64,000 bases of DNA. Source: Mycolicibacterium senegalense (GTDB lineage Bacteria; Actinomycetota; Actinomycetes; Mycobacteriales; Mycobacteriaceae). The DNA lies in NCBI RefSeq assembly GCF_019645875.1, contig NZ_CP081000.1, positions 2,046,001 through 2,110,000 of the forward strand, in the 5' to 3' direction. Under the pieces are notes generated by a model. The model made no database searches and was not told where the DNA came from. It saw only the letters and a list, made by a program, of their open reading frames with translations. Of this stretch, positions 16,248 through 27,900 are shown piece after piece (positions within the stretch are counted from its first letter, which is position 1; every line of letters starts with the position of its first letter). Made by a program: the position numbers and the translations under genes.

Positions 16248-17481
16248 ACATTCGTTCCTGTTCGGCGGCGAGTAGGCGCCGCGTCTTGTGGCGGGTGATC
16301 AGGATTCCGATCGTGGCCAGGACCCACACCGCGTACTGCACTGACCAGGCCAGCCGGAACGAGGCGAACGAATAGCTGTCGGCTCCGGACAGGATCAAGC
16401 CCATGGCCTGCATCACGAGCAGTGCTGCCAGGAAGCCCCCCATGTTCACCATGCCCTGGGCTGTGCCGAGCGTGTGGCTCGGATTGAAGGTGCGAGCGAA
16501 GTCGAAGCCGACCATCGAACCGGGACCGCCCACGGAGATCACCACGATCAGCACCACCAACAACCACACCGGCGCCGGGCCGGGCAAGGCCAGCACCACG
16601 GTCCACACCAGGGCGTTGCTGGCGATGATCCACAGCACCAGCCGTGACCTGCGGTGGGGATGACGTCCGGTGAATATGCCGATGACGATTCCGGCCGAGA
16701 TGGCGGCGACCACAGAGATGGTCAGCAGGGACCCCGCTGCGGTCTCCGAAAGTCCCTGCGCCACCGTGAGGTAGGGCACCCCCCACATGAGGGCGAACAC
16801 GGTGACCGAGAACTGGGTGCCCATGTGGGTGAAGAATCCGAGCCTGGTTCCGGGACGCAGCCAGACGGTCTTGATGCGAGACAGGGTGGTGTGCAGGGAG
16901 ATCGGCTCGGATGTCAGGGCCGAACCGTGCGGGGCGTTGCGAATCAGTGCCAACGCCAGCGCGATCACCACGACGCCGAACGCCGCGACCGACAGGTATG
17001 CCGGTGTCCATCCCGAGCCGGTGAGGATCGCGAGGAATGGGACGGCGGAGAGGACTTGGCCGAGTTGCCCGCAGATGCCGGTCAACTGGGCGACCAACGG
17101 AACCCGCTCGGGTTCGAACCAGTACGGGACGAGGCGGAGAACGGAGATGAAGGTCAAAGCGTCACCGAGGCCGACGACGGCCCGTGCGCCGATGGCCGCC
17201 GGCAGGGACTCACTGAGCGCGAGCACAAGTTGGCCTGAGGTCATCAGCGCGGCTCCGCACACGATGAGTGCGCGGGAACCGAAGCGGTCCAACAGCAATC
17301 CGGCCGGAACCTGGGCCGCGGCGTAGACGATCACCTGGAGCACCACGAACGTGGAGAGCACCCCCGGGCTCGCGGCAAATCTGTCGGCGGCCTGTAGACC
17401 CGAGACACCGAGGGTGGTGCGGTCGAGGACCGCGATGATGTAGGCGAGTAGCCCGGTGGCCCACACGATCCAGGGACGCAC
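16213..17481 (-). CDS. Major facilitator superfamily transporter
   Basis: GTG 17481, eight bases after AAAGG, gives 422 residues with about twelve membrane helices; the longer frame adds a charged, unlikely leader. The first helix carries the D-R-T-T-L-G-V motif. D-R-F-G-S-R-A at the first cytoplasmic loop is the MFS signature. A long central loop follows the sixth helix. The substrate is unknown. Its last eleven codons and stop lie within the right direct repeat, so the end of the gene was kept intact when the neighbouring block arrived. Confidence 0.8.
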   Translation of the reverse strand: MRPWIVWATGLLAYIIAVLDRTTLGVSGLQAADRFAASPGVLSTFVVLQVIVYAAAQVPAGLLLDRFGSRALIVCGAALMTSGQLVLALSESLPAAIGARAVVGLGDALTFISVLRLVPYWFEPERVPLVAQLTGICGQLGQVLSAVPFLAILTGSGWTPAYLSVAAFGVVVIALALALIRNAPHGSALTSEPISLHTTLSRIKTVWLRPGTRLGFFTHMGTQFSVTVFALMWGVPYLTVAQGLSETAAGSLLTISVVAAISAGIVIGIFTGRHPHRRSRLVLWIIASNALVWTVVLALPGPAPVWLLVVLIVVISVGGPGSMVGFDFARTFNPSHTLGTAQGMVNMGGFLAALLVMQAMGLILSGADSYSFASFRLAWSVQYAVWVLATIGILITRHKTRRLLAAEQERMLLESFETHPGR

Positions 17482-17799
17482 GCGGGCACCTTTCGTCGAA
17501 TGTATTTGTCGGGGCAGACGTACATGCTCTCGCACCGGAGGCGACGAAGCGAACGCCCGTCATTGTCGGGGTTGTGAATTTGGTCTCGCGGTCGGCTTTC
17601 GGGCGAATCTAAGAGTTGGCTGAAAATGCACACTCGCGTGAAGAATGAGACGGGTGGTGCGGCATATGTGCAGCTAACCGCCGTACGAGCGGAGGTGCTG
17701 GATGGGCGATGTGCTTAGGTGTAAATTCGCTCGCGGCATTAACTGGGGAGTAGGGTGTCGGCATGAATCGCTGTTCAAACCGGCGCGGAGGACGTCGGC
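17482..17799. other. Divergent intergenic region, no gene seen
   Basis: This 318-base gap separates the MFS gene (minus) and the MerR gene (plus). It must hold both promoters. It is AT-richer around 17720-17750, but I see no convincing operator or small ORF. Confidence 0.4.
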
Positions 17800-18414
17800 T
17801 TGTCTGAGTACCGTCTGGAAGACCTGGCGCGCATTTCCGGCGTCAGCGCCCGCAATATCCGCGCTTACCGTGAGCGCGGATTGCTCGATTCGCCGCGGCG
17901 CGTAGGGCGCTCGGCTTACTACGGCGAGCGGCATCTGGCTCAGTTGACGGCGATCAGCCAGCTACTCGCCAAGGGTTTCAACTCGGCGCACATCGCCGAG
18001 TTCTTCGCGGGCTTGCGCAGCGGTAAGGACCTGTCCGAAGCCCTCGGGATCGACGCGTCGGACTGGTGCCGACCAGACGCATCGACGCTCAACGTAGATC
18101 CTGACGACGACGATGTCCGCGCGCTCGCAGCGGCCGGATTGGTGCGGGTGGTCGAGGGTTCCGCGGAGATGCCCGACCCCGCCTTGGCCGCGCTCGTCAC
18201 CGGCGCACAGGATCAGCGGCGCTGCATCCGGATCGTCGCCCACGTCGCCCGGTCGACCGACGCGGCCGTCGATCAGGTGGCCACGGCTGCCGCGGCTGCG
18301 CTCAACGAGACCCGCGAGGAACCGTCCGGCACGGATCTGCGTCAGCTGGTCCACGCCGTGGTCTCGGTCGAGGTCGAACGGGCCGTGCGGAAGAGCTTGG
18401 CCACCGCCGACTAG
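17800..18414 (+). CDS. MerR-family transcriptional regulator
   Basis: This 204-residue protein starts at TTG 17800 with GGAGGA upstream. Residues 3-70 form the MerR winged helix: Y-R-L-E-D-L-A-R-I-S-G-V, then R-N-I-R-A-Y-R-E-R-G-L-L, the wing S-A-Y-Y, and L-A-Q-L-T-A-I-S-Q-L. The C-terminal 130 residues are acidic and helical without the cysteines of metal-sensing MerR proteins, so it probably senses an organic ligand or works by dimerisation alone. It lies upstream of fas in the same direction but 569 bases away. Confidence 0.85.
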   Translation: MSEYRLEDLARISGVSARNIRAYRERGLLDSPRRVGRSAYYGERHLAQLTAISQLLAKGFNSAHIAEFFAGLRSGKDLSEALGIDASDWCRPDASTLNVDPDDDDVRALAAAGLVRVVEGSAEMPDPALAALVTGAQDQRRCIRIVAHVARSTDAAVDQVATAAAAALNETREEPSGTDLRQLVHAVVSVEVERAVRKSLATAD

Positions 18415-18983
18415 GGCCGGCAACCGCCTGATTCTGTCAGCCGGATGGAAATTGTTACCGGTGAGTAAGATATTCCAGCAAACTTTTTGTTCGGACGCTC
18501 AGGATTCGCTAGACGGAATCGGCGCGATTGTCTGCCGGTTGCAGGCCACTTCGGGGCTGCCGATGTGGCGGAAAATTTAGATAACGATTCGATAACAATA
18601 CTGCCTTGATCTGCGCAGTTGTCCCTACTCGACCGTAACCACCTGCATGCAGGACGTTTGTCCCGAATAGCTTTGGGCGCCGCTCGGCGCGGCGTGACGT
18701 TACCGGCGGTTACCCATGCGTAGAACTCGCCAGTAACCAATCTGGCCGGAAAAAGCCCCTCCGCTCTTATGACACTCTTAGTACGGCGGGAATGTGAGTG
18801 ACCCGGGCCGGAGGGTCCGGCGGCACCGCGTTCCGCGCCTGATTCGACGCTGAATCGCCGTTGGCCTGTCGCCGGGCAGCCACATCGCCCCAGACATGCA
18901 GACAGAGAACCAAGACCGCACGCGACAGCCATACGCGACACCATTCACCGCAGAACCACAGCAGCACCGAGGAGATAGCGCCA
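18415..18983. promoter_or_regulatory. Long leader and promoter region of fas
   Basis: This 569-base gap holds no ORF I believe. Palindrome-like elements recur: TTAC-CGGTGA-GTAA near 18455, GTTACCGGCGGTTAC near 18700-18714, and GTAAC near 18733. GATAAC occurs twice eleven bases apart (18580, 18591) in an AT-rich stretch. The fas-acpS operon of mycobacteria is activated by FasR, which binds its promoter region, so these are candidate sites. I did not verify them against the FasR motif. Confidence 0.45.
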
Positions 18984-21900
18984 GTGACGATCTATGAACA
19001 CGACCGGGTGTCCGCCGGTCGCAACGACGACTCAGGATCCGATGGTCGGCAGGCTGACTCCACCCATGCTCTCGTCGACCGGCTGAGCGCCGGTGAGCCC
19101 TACGCCGTGGCCTTCGGGGGCCAGGGCAGCGCCTGGCTGGAGACCCTTGAGGAATTGGTGTCCTCGGCCGGGATCGAGGCCGAACTGGCGACCCTGGCCG
19201 GCGAGGCCGAGCTGCTGCTCGAGCCGGTGGCCGCCGAACTCGTCGTCGTACGCCCCATCGGTTTCGAGCCGCTGCAGTGGGTCCGTGCGTTGGCCGCCGA
19301 GGAGCCGGTGCCGTCGGACAAGCAGCTCACCTCAGCCGCGGTATCGGTGCCCGGGGTGCTGCTGACCCAGATCGCGGCCGTGCGTGCGCTGGCCCGTCAG
19401 GGCATGGACCTGGCCGCCACCCCGCCGGTGGCCGTCGCCGGTCATTCCCAGGGCGTGTTGGCCGTCGAGGCGCTGGCCGCCAAGGGCGCCAAGGATGTGG
19501 AACTGCTGGCGCTGGCACAGCTGATCGGCGCCGCAGGCACCCTCGTGGCCCGTCGCCGCGGCATCACCGTGCTCGGCGACCGGCCGCCGATGGTCTCGGT
19601 GACCAATGCCGAGCCCGAGCGCATCTACGAACTGCTCGAAGAGTTCAGCCAGGACGTGCGGACGGTGCTGCCGCCGGTCCTGTCGATCCGCAACGGCCGG
19701 CGCTCGGTTGTGATCACCGGCACACCCGAGCAGCTGTCCCGGTTCGAGCTGTACTGCAACCAGATCGCTGAAAAGGAAGAAGCCGAGCGCAAGAGCAAAG
19801 TCCGCGGCGGTGCGGTCTTCGCCCCGGCCTTCGACCCGGTGCAGGTCGAGGTCGGTTTCCACACCCCGCGCCTGGCCGACGGGATCGAGATCGTCGCGCG
19901 GTGGGCCGAAGCGGTCGGCATCGACGTCGAGCTCGCCCGCGAGATGACCGAGGCCATCCTGGTCAGCCAGGTGGACTGGGTCGACGAGATCACCGAGATC
20001 AGCGACGCCGGTGCCCGCTGGATTCTTGACCTCGGCCCCGGCGACATCCTGACCCGCCTGACCGCCCCGGTCGTCCGCGGCCTCGGCATCGGCATCGTGC
20101 CCGCCGCGACTCGCGGGGGCCAGCGCAACCTGTTCACCATCGGCGCGGTGCCCGAGGTCGCCCGCCCGTGGTCCAGCTATGCCCCCACCGTGGTGAGCCT
20201 GCCCGACGGATCGGTCAAGCTCTCCACCAAGTTCACCCGGTTGACCGGACGGTCTCCGATCCTGCTGGCCGGTATGACGCCCACCACAGTGGACGCCAAG
20301 ATCGTCGCGGCCGCAGCAAACGCCGGCCACTGGGCCGAACTCGCCGGCGGCGGGCAGGTCACCGAGCCGATCTTCAACGACCGCATCGCCGAGTTGGGCG
20401 AGCTGCTGGAGCCCGGCCGGGCCATCCAGTTCAACACCCTGTTCCTCGATCCGTACCTGTGGAAGCTGCAGGTCGGCGGCAAGCGGCTGGTGCAGCGCGC
20501 CCGTCAGTCCGGTGCCCCGATCGACGGTGTCGTCGTCAGCGCCGGTATCCCGGACCTCGAAGAGGCCGTCGAGCTGATCGGCGAACTCAATGACCTGGGC
20601 ATCAGCCACGTGGTGTTCAAGCCGGGCACCGTCGAGCAGATCCGCTCGGTCATCCGCATCGCGGCCGAGGTGCCCACCAAGCCGGTGATCGTGCACATCG
20701 AGGGCGGCCGCGCCGGTGGCCACCACTCGTGGGAGGACCTCGACGATCTGCTGCTGGCCACCTATTCGGAGCTGCGCAGCCGGTCCAACATCACCATCTG
20801 CGTCGGCGGCGGCATCGGCACTCCCGAGCGTTCGGCCGAGTACCTGTCCGGCCGTTGGTCGGCCGCTCACGGCTACCCGCTGATGCCGATCGACGGCATC
20901 CTGGTCGGCACCGCCGCCATGGCCACCCTGGAAGCCACCACCAGCCCGCAGGTCAAGCAGCTGCTGGTGGACACCAAGGGCACCGAGGCATGGGTGGGCG
21001 CGGGCAAGGCTGCCAACGGTATGGCCTCCGGGCGCAGCCAGCTCGGTGCCGACATCCACGAGATCGACAACACCGCGTCGCGTTGCGGCCGGCTGCTCGA
21101 CGAGGTGGCCGGTGACGCCGATGCGGTCGCCGCCCGCCGCGACGAGATCATCGCCGCGATGGCCAACACGGCCAAGCCGTACTTCGGCGATGTCGCCGAG
21201 ATGACCTACCTGCAGTGGCTGCGCCGCTACATCGAGTTGGCGATCGGGGAGGGAAACAGCACCGCCGACACCAAGCGTGCCGACTCGCCGTGGCTGGACA
21301 TCACCTGGCGCGACCGCTTCGAACAGATGCTCAAGCGTGCCGAAGCACGTTTGCACGCACAGGATTTCGGCCCCATCGAAACCCTCTTCAACGACGAGCA
21401 GCTGCTTGAGGATCCGAAGGCCGCACTGACCGCCCTGGTGTCGGCCTACCCGGATGCCGCCTCCGTGCAGCTGCACCCGGCCGACGTGCCGTTCTTCGTC
21501 GAGCTGTGCAAGACGCTGGGCAAGCCGGTCAACTTCGTGCCGGTGATCGACAAGGACGTGCGCCGCTGGTGGCGCAGCGACTCGCTGTGGCAGGCCCACG
21601 ACGCGCGCTACGACGCCGACCAGGTCTGCGTCATCCCCGGCACCGCCGCCGTCGCCGGGATCACCCGGGTCGACGAGCCGGTCGGCGAGCTGCTGGACCG
21701 CTTCGAGCAGGCCGCCGTCGACGAGGTGCTGGCCGCCGGCGCCCAGCCGCAGCCGGTGCTGTCGCGCCGTCAGGGCCGCGACGACGTCACCGGGCCGCTG
21801 GCCGTGCTGCTCGACGCCCCCGACGTGCTGTGGGCCGGGCGCACCTCGGTCAACCCGGTGCACCGGATCGCCCCCGCGGCCGAGTGGCAGGTACGTGAAG

Positions 21901-24900
21901 GGTCTGAGAACCGTTCCGCCACACATCCTTCCACCGGAGCCCGGCTCGAGGTCGCCGACGATCAGCATGTGGTGCTGTCGGTGCCGCTGTCGGGAACCTG
22001 GATCGAGATCCGGTTCACCCTGACCGACGCCATCCGCAGCGGTGGCGCACCGGTCGTCGAGGTCGACGATGCCGCGACCGCGATGCGGTCCGTGCTCGCC
22101 ATCGCCGCCGGTGTCGACGGTCCCGACGCGCTGCCTCCCGTCGTCGACGGGACCGCCAAGGTCACCGTGGGCTGGAACCCCGAGCAGGTCGCCGATCACA
22201 CCGGTGTCACCGCCACTTTCGGTGCGCCGCTGGCCCCGACGCTGACCGTCGTGCCCGACGCGCTGGTCGGGCGCTGCTGGCCCGCGGTGTTCGCCGCCAT
22301 CGGCTCCGCGGTCACCGACTCCGGCTTCCCGGTCGTCGAGGGCCTGCTGAGCCTGGTTCACCTGGACCACGCCGCTCATCTGCTCGCTCCGCTGCCCAAT
22401 GAGCCGGCCGAATTGACCGTCACCGCAACTGCTTCGGCTGCCACCGACACCGAGGTGGGCCGCGTTGTGCCGGTCTCGGTGACCGTGCGCAGTATCGACG
22501 GCACCGAGCTCGCCCGGCTCGAGGAGCGGTTCGCCATCCGCGGCCGCACCGGTGAGGCCGAACTGACCGACCCGGTCCGGGCCGGCGGGGCGATCTCGGA
22601 CAACGCCACCGACACCCCGCGCCGTCGTCGCCGTGACGTCACGGTCGCTGCGCCCGTGGACATGCGGCCGTTCGCCGTGGTGTCCGGTGACCACAACCCG
22701 ATCCACACCGACCGGGCAGCCGCACTGCTGGCCGGTCTCCAGTCGCCGATCGTGCACGGCATGTGGCTGTCGGCCGCAGCGCAGCACGTCCTCACCGCCA
22801 CCGACGGCAAGCCGATCCCGCCGGCCAAGCTGGTCGGCTGGACCGCACGCTTTCTGGGCATGGTCAAGCCGGGCGACGAGGTCGACTTCCGTGTCGACCG
22901 GGTCGGAATCGACGTCGGCGCAGAGGTTGTCGAGGTTCAGGCCCGCATCGGCTCCGAACTGGTCATGGCCGCGACCGCGCGGCTGGCCGCACCCAAGACC
23001 GTCTACGCATTCCCCGGGCAGGGCATCCAGTCCAAGGGCATGGGTATGGAGGTCCGGGCCCGATCCAAGGCCGCCCGCAAGATCTGGGACAAGGCCGACA
23101 AGTTCACCCGCGAGACGCTGGGCTTCTCGGTGCTGCACGTGGTCCGCGACAACCCGACGTCGTTGATCGCTTCCGGTGTGCACTACGAGCACCCCGAGGG
23201 CGTGCTGTACCTGACGCAGTTCACCCAGGTGGCCATGGCCACGACGGCTGCGGCCCAGGTCGCCGAGATGCGGGAGCAGGGCGCGTTCGTCGAAGGCGCG
23301 ATCGCCTGCGGTCACTCCGTCGGTGAGTACACCGCGCTGGCCTGCGTGTCCGGCGTCATCGAGCTCGAAGGTCTGCTGGAGGCGGTGTTCCACCGCGGCT
23401 CCAAGATGCACGACATCGTGCCGCGCGACGAGCGGGGCCGGTCCAACTACCGGCTGGCCGCCATCCGGCCGTCGCAGATCGACCTCGCCGACGAGGACGT
23501 CGAGAGCTTCGTCGCCGAGATCGCCGAGCGCACAGGTGAGTTCCTGCAGATCGTGAACTTCAACCTGCGCGGTTCGCAGTACGCGATCGCCGGAACCGTG
23601 CGCGGCCTGGAGGCGCTGGAGGAAGAGGTCGAGCGTCGTCGCGAGATCAGCGGCGGCAAGCGGTCGTTCATCCTGGTGCCCGGCATCGACGTGCCGTTCC
23701 ACTCCAGCGTGCTGCGGGTGGGTGTGGACGACTTCCGGCGCAGCCTGGAGCGCGTCCTGCCGCGCGACCGTGACCCTGAGCTGGTCGTCGGCCGCTACAT
23801 CCCGAACCTGGTGCCCCGGCCGTTCACGCTGGACCGCGACTTCATCCAGGAGATCCGCGACCTGGTGCCGGCCGAGCCGCTCGACGAGATCCTCGCCGAC
23901 TACGACACCTGGCGTAACGAGCGGCCGATCGAACTGTGCCGCAAGATCGTCATCGAACTGCTGGCCTGGCAGTTCGCCAGCCCGGTGCGCTGGATCGAGA
24001 CCCAGGACCTGCTGTTCATCGAGGAAGCCGCGGGCGGTCTCGGGGTGGAGCGGTTCGTCGAGATCGGCGTGAAGAACGCGCCGACGGTCGCCGGCCTGGC
24101 CACCAACACGCTGAAGCTGCCCGAATACGCCCACAGCACCGTCGAGGTGCTCAACGCCGAGCGCGATGCCGCGGTGCTGTTCGCCAGCGACACCGATCCG
24201 GAGCCGGAGCCGGAGGTTGAGGAAAATCCTGCTCCCGCAGCGGAATCGGCTCCCGCTGCCGAGGCCGCTCCGGCCCCCGCGGCCGCTCCTGCCGCCCCGT
24301 CCGGTGGCCCGCGACCCGACGACATCACGTTCGACGCGGCCGACGCCACCGTGGGTCTCATCGCGCTCAGCGCCAAGATGCGGATCGACCAGATCGAGGC
24401 GCTGGACTCCATCGAGTCCATCACCGACGGTGCGTCCTCGCGCCGCAACCAGCTGCTGGTCGACCTGGGCTCCGAGCTGAACCTCGGTGCGATCGACGGT
24501 GCCGCCGAAGCAGATCTGGGCGCGCTCAAGGGACAGGTCAGCAAGCTGGCCCGCACCTACAAGCCGTTCGGCCCGGTGTTGTCGGACGCCATCAACGATC
24601 AGCTGCGCACGGTGTTCGGGCCGTCGGGCAAGCGCCCCGGCTACATCGCCGAGCGGGTCACCAAGACCTGGGAGCTGGGCCCGGGCTGGGCCAAGCACGT
24701 CACCGTCGAGGTGGCCCTGGGCACCCGTGAAGGCAGCAGCGTTCGCGGTGGCGACCTGGGCGGTTTGCACCCGGGCGCGCTGGCGACTGCCGCTGACGTC
24801 GACAAGGTCATCGATGCCGCGGTGGCCGCGGTGGGTGCCCGCCAGGGTGTGCCGGTGAGCCTGCCCTCGGCCGGCGGTGCCGGTGCTGGCGGCGTGGTGG

Positions 24901-27900
24901 ACTCGGCCGCGCTCAACGAGTTCGCCGAGAAGGTCACCGGTCCCGACGGCGTGCTGGCCTCGGCCGCGCGCACCATTCTCGGACAGCTCGGCCTCGACAC
25001 CCCGGTGGGTGCCCCGGAGGCAGCGACCGACGCGGAGCTGATCGACCTGGTCACCACCGAACTCGGTTCGGACTGGCCGCGATTGGTGGCTCCGGCGTTC
25101 GACGGCAAGAAGGCCGTCGTGTTCGACGACCGCTGGGCCAGCGCCCGTGAGGACCTGGTCAAGCTGTGGCTCGCCGACGAGGACGAGATCGACACCGAAT
25201 GGCCGCGCCTGTCGGAGCGGTTCGAGGGTGCCGGGCATGTCGTTGCCACGCAGGCGAATTGGTGGCAGGGGCGTGCGCTCGCCGCGGGCCGCACCATCCA
25301 CGCCTCGCTGTTCGGGCGCATCGCGGCCGGCGCCGAGAATCCCGGCACCGGTCGGTACTCGAACGAGGTTGCCGTGGTGACCGGTGCGTCGAAGGGCTCG
25401 ATCGCCTCTTCGGTCGTCGGGCAGCTGCTCGACGGCGGCGCCACCGTCATCGCGACCACCTCGCGTCTGGACGACGACCGGCTGGCGTTCTACAAGGAGC
25501 TCTACCGCGAGAACGCCCGCTTCGGCGCCACCCTGTGGGTGGTCCCGGCCAACATGGCGTCCTACGCCGACATCGACAAGCTGGTCGAGTGGGTCGGTAG
25601 TGAGCAGATCGAAAGCCTTGGGCCGCAATCGATCCACCTCAAGGATGCGCAGACCCCGACGCTGCTGTTCCCGTTCGCCGCGCCGCGCGTGGCCGGGGAC
25701 CTGTCCGAGGCGGGTTCCCGCTCCGAGATGGAGATGAAGGTCCTGCTGTGGGCCGTGCAGCGGCTCATCGGCGGGCTGTCGACGATCGGCGCCGAGCGGG
25801 ACATCGCCTCGCGTCTGCACGTGGTGCTGCCGGGCTCGCCCAACCGCGGCATGTTCGGCGGCGACGGTGCCTACGGCGAAGCCAAGTCCGCGCTCGACGC
25901 ACTGGTGAACCGCTGGAGTGCCGAATCCTCGTGGGCCGAACGGGTCAGCTTGGCGCACGCGCTGATCGGCTGGACCAAGGGCACCGGTCTGATGGGGCAC
26001 AACGACGCCATCGTCAGCGCGGTGGAGGAGGCCGGTGTCACCACCTACAGCACCGACCAGATGGCAGCCATGCTGCTGAACCTGTGCACGGTGGAGTCCA
26101 AGGTGGCCGCGGCCAACGCGCCGATCAAGGCCGACCTGACCGGCGGTCTCGGTGACATCAAGATCGACATGGCTGAGCTGGCCGCCAAGGCCCGCGAGGA
26201 CATGGCAAGCGCCGCAGCCGAATCCGACGATGACGAGGACGAGGGTGCTATTTCGGCCCTGCCTTCGCCGCCGCGCGGATACAACCCGGCGCCCGCCCCG
26301 GAGTGGGCCGACCTCGATGTCGACCCGGCCGACCTGGTGGTCATCGTCGGCGGTGCCGAGCTCGGACCGTACGGCTCGTCGCGCACGCGCTTCGAGATGG
26401 AGGTCTCCGGCGAGCTCTCGGCGGCCGGTGTGTTGGAGCTGGCTTGGACCACCGGTCTGGTCAAGTGGGAAGACGATCCCAAGGCCGGCTGGTACGACAC
26501 TCAGACCGGTGAGCTGGTTCCCGAATCGGAGATCGTGGAGCGCTACCACGACGCCGTGGTGGAGCGTTGCGGCATCCGCGAATTCGTGGACGACGGTGCG
26601 ATCGACCCCGATCACGCCTCGCCGCTGCTGGTCAGCGTGTTCCTGGACAAGGACTTCAGCTTCGTGGTGTCCAGCGAGGCCGACGCCCGGGCGTTCGTGT
26701 CCTTCGATCCGGAGCACACGGTGGCCCGGCCGGTGCCGGACTCCAGTGACTGGCAGGTGATCCGCAAGGCGGGCACCGAGATTCGCGTTCCGCGCAAGAC
26801 CAAGCTGTCGCGCACGGTGGGCGCCCAGATCCCGACCGGGTTCGACCCGACGGTGTGGGGCATCACCCCGGACATGGCCAATTCCATCGACCGGGTCGCG
26901 CTGTGGAACATCGTGGCCACGGTGGATGCGTTCCTGTCCTCGGGCTTCACCCCGACCGAGCTGATGCGCTGGGTGCACCCGAGCCTGGTGGCCTCCACGC
27001 AGGGCACCGGCATGGGCGGCATGACCTCGATGCAGACCATGTACCACGGCAACCTGCTGGGCCGGGCCAAGCCGAACGACATCCTGCAGGAGGTGCTGCC
27101 GAACGTTGTTGCGGCACACGTCATGCAGAGCTACGTCGGCGGCTACGGCGCGATGGTCCACCCGGTCGGCGCCTGCGCCACCGCGGCCGTCTCGGTCGAG
27201 GAGGGTGTGGACAAGATCCGCCTCGGCAAGGCCGACCTGGTGATCGCCGGCGGCTTCGACGACCTGACCCTGGAAGCGATCATCGGCTTCGGTGACATGG
27301 CGGCCACCGCCGACACCGAGATGATGCGCGCCAAGGGCATCAGCGACTCGAAGTTCTCCCGCGCCAACGACCGTCGTCGCCTCGGCTTCTTGGAAGCCCA
27401 GGGTGGTGGCACGATCCTGCTGGCCCGCGGCGACCTCGCCGCGAAGATGGGCCTGCCGGTGCTGGCGGTCGTCGGCTACGCGCAGAGCTTCGCCGACGGT
27501 GTGCACACCTCGATCCCGGCCCCGGGCCTCGGCGCCCTGGGCGCCGGGCGTGGCGGCAAGGACTCGCAGCTGGCCCGCTCGCTGGCCAAGCTGGGTGTCG
27601 GTGCCGACGACATCGCGGTGATCTCCAAGCACGACACCTCGACGCTGGCCAACGATCCCAACGAGACCGAGCTGCACGAGCGGCTGGCCGACTCGATGGG
27701 CCGCTCGGCAGGGGCGCCGATGTTCATCGTCAGCCAGAAGACGCTGACCGGGCACGCCAAGGGCGGTGCGGCGGTGTTCCAGATGATGGGTCTGTGCCAG
27801 ATCCTGCGTGACGGCGTTATCCCGCCGAACCGCAGCCTGGACTGCGTCGACGACGAGCTGGCCACCTCCGGCCACTTCGTCTGGGTGCGCGAGACCCTGG

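Noticed and set aside
18411..18944. A 177-codon minus-strand frame in the fas leader
   Set aside because: It has no ribosome site, no motif and a composition like shadow sequence; the region fits a promoter and leader better.
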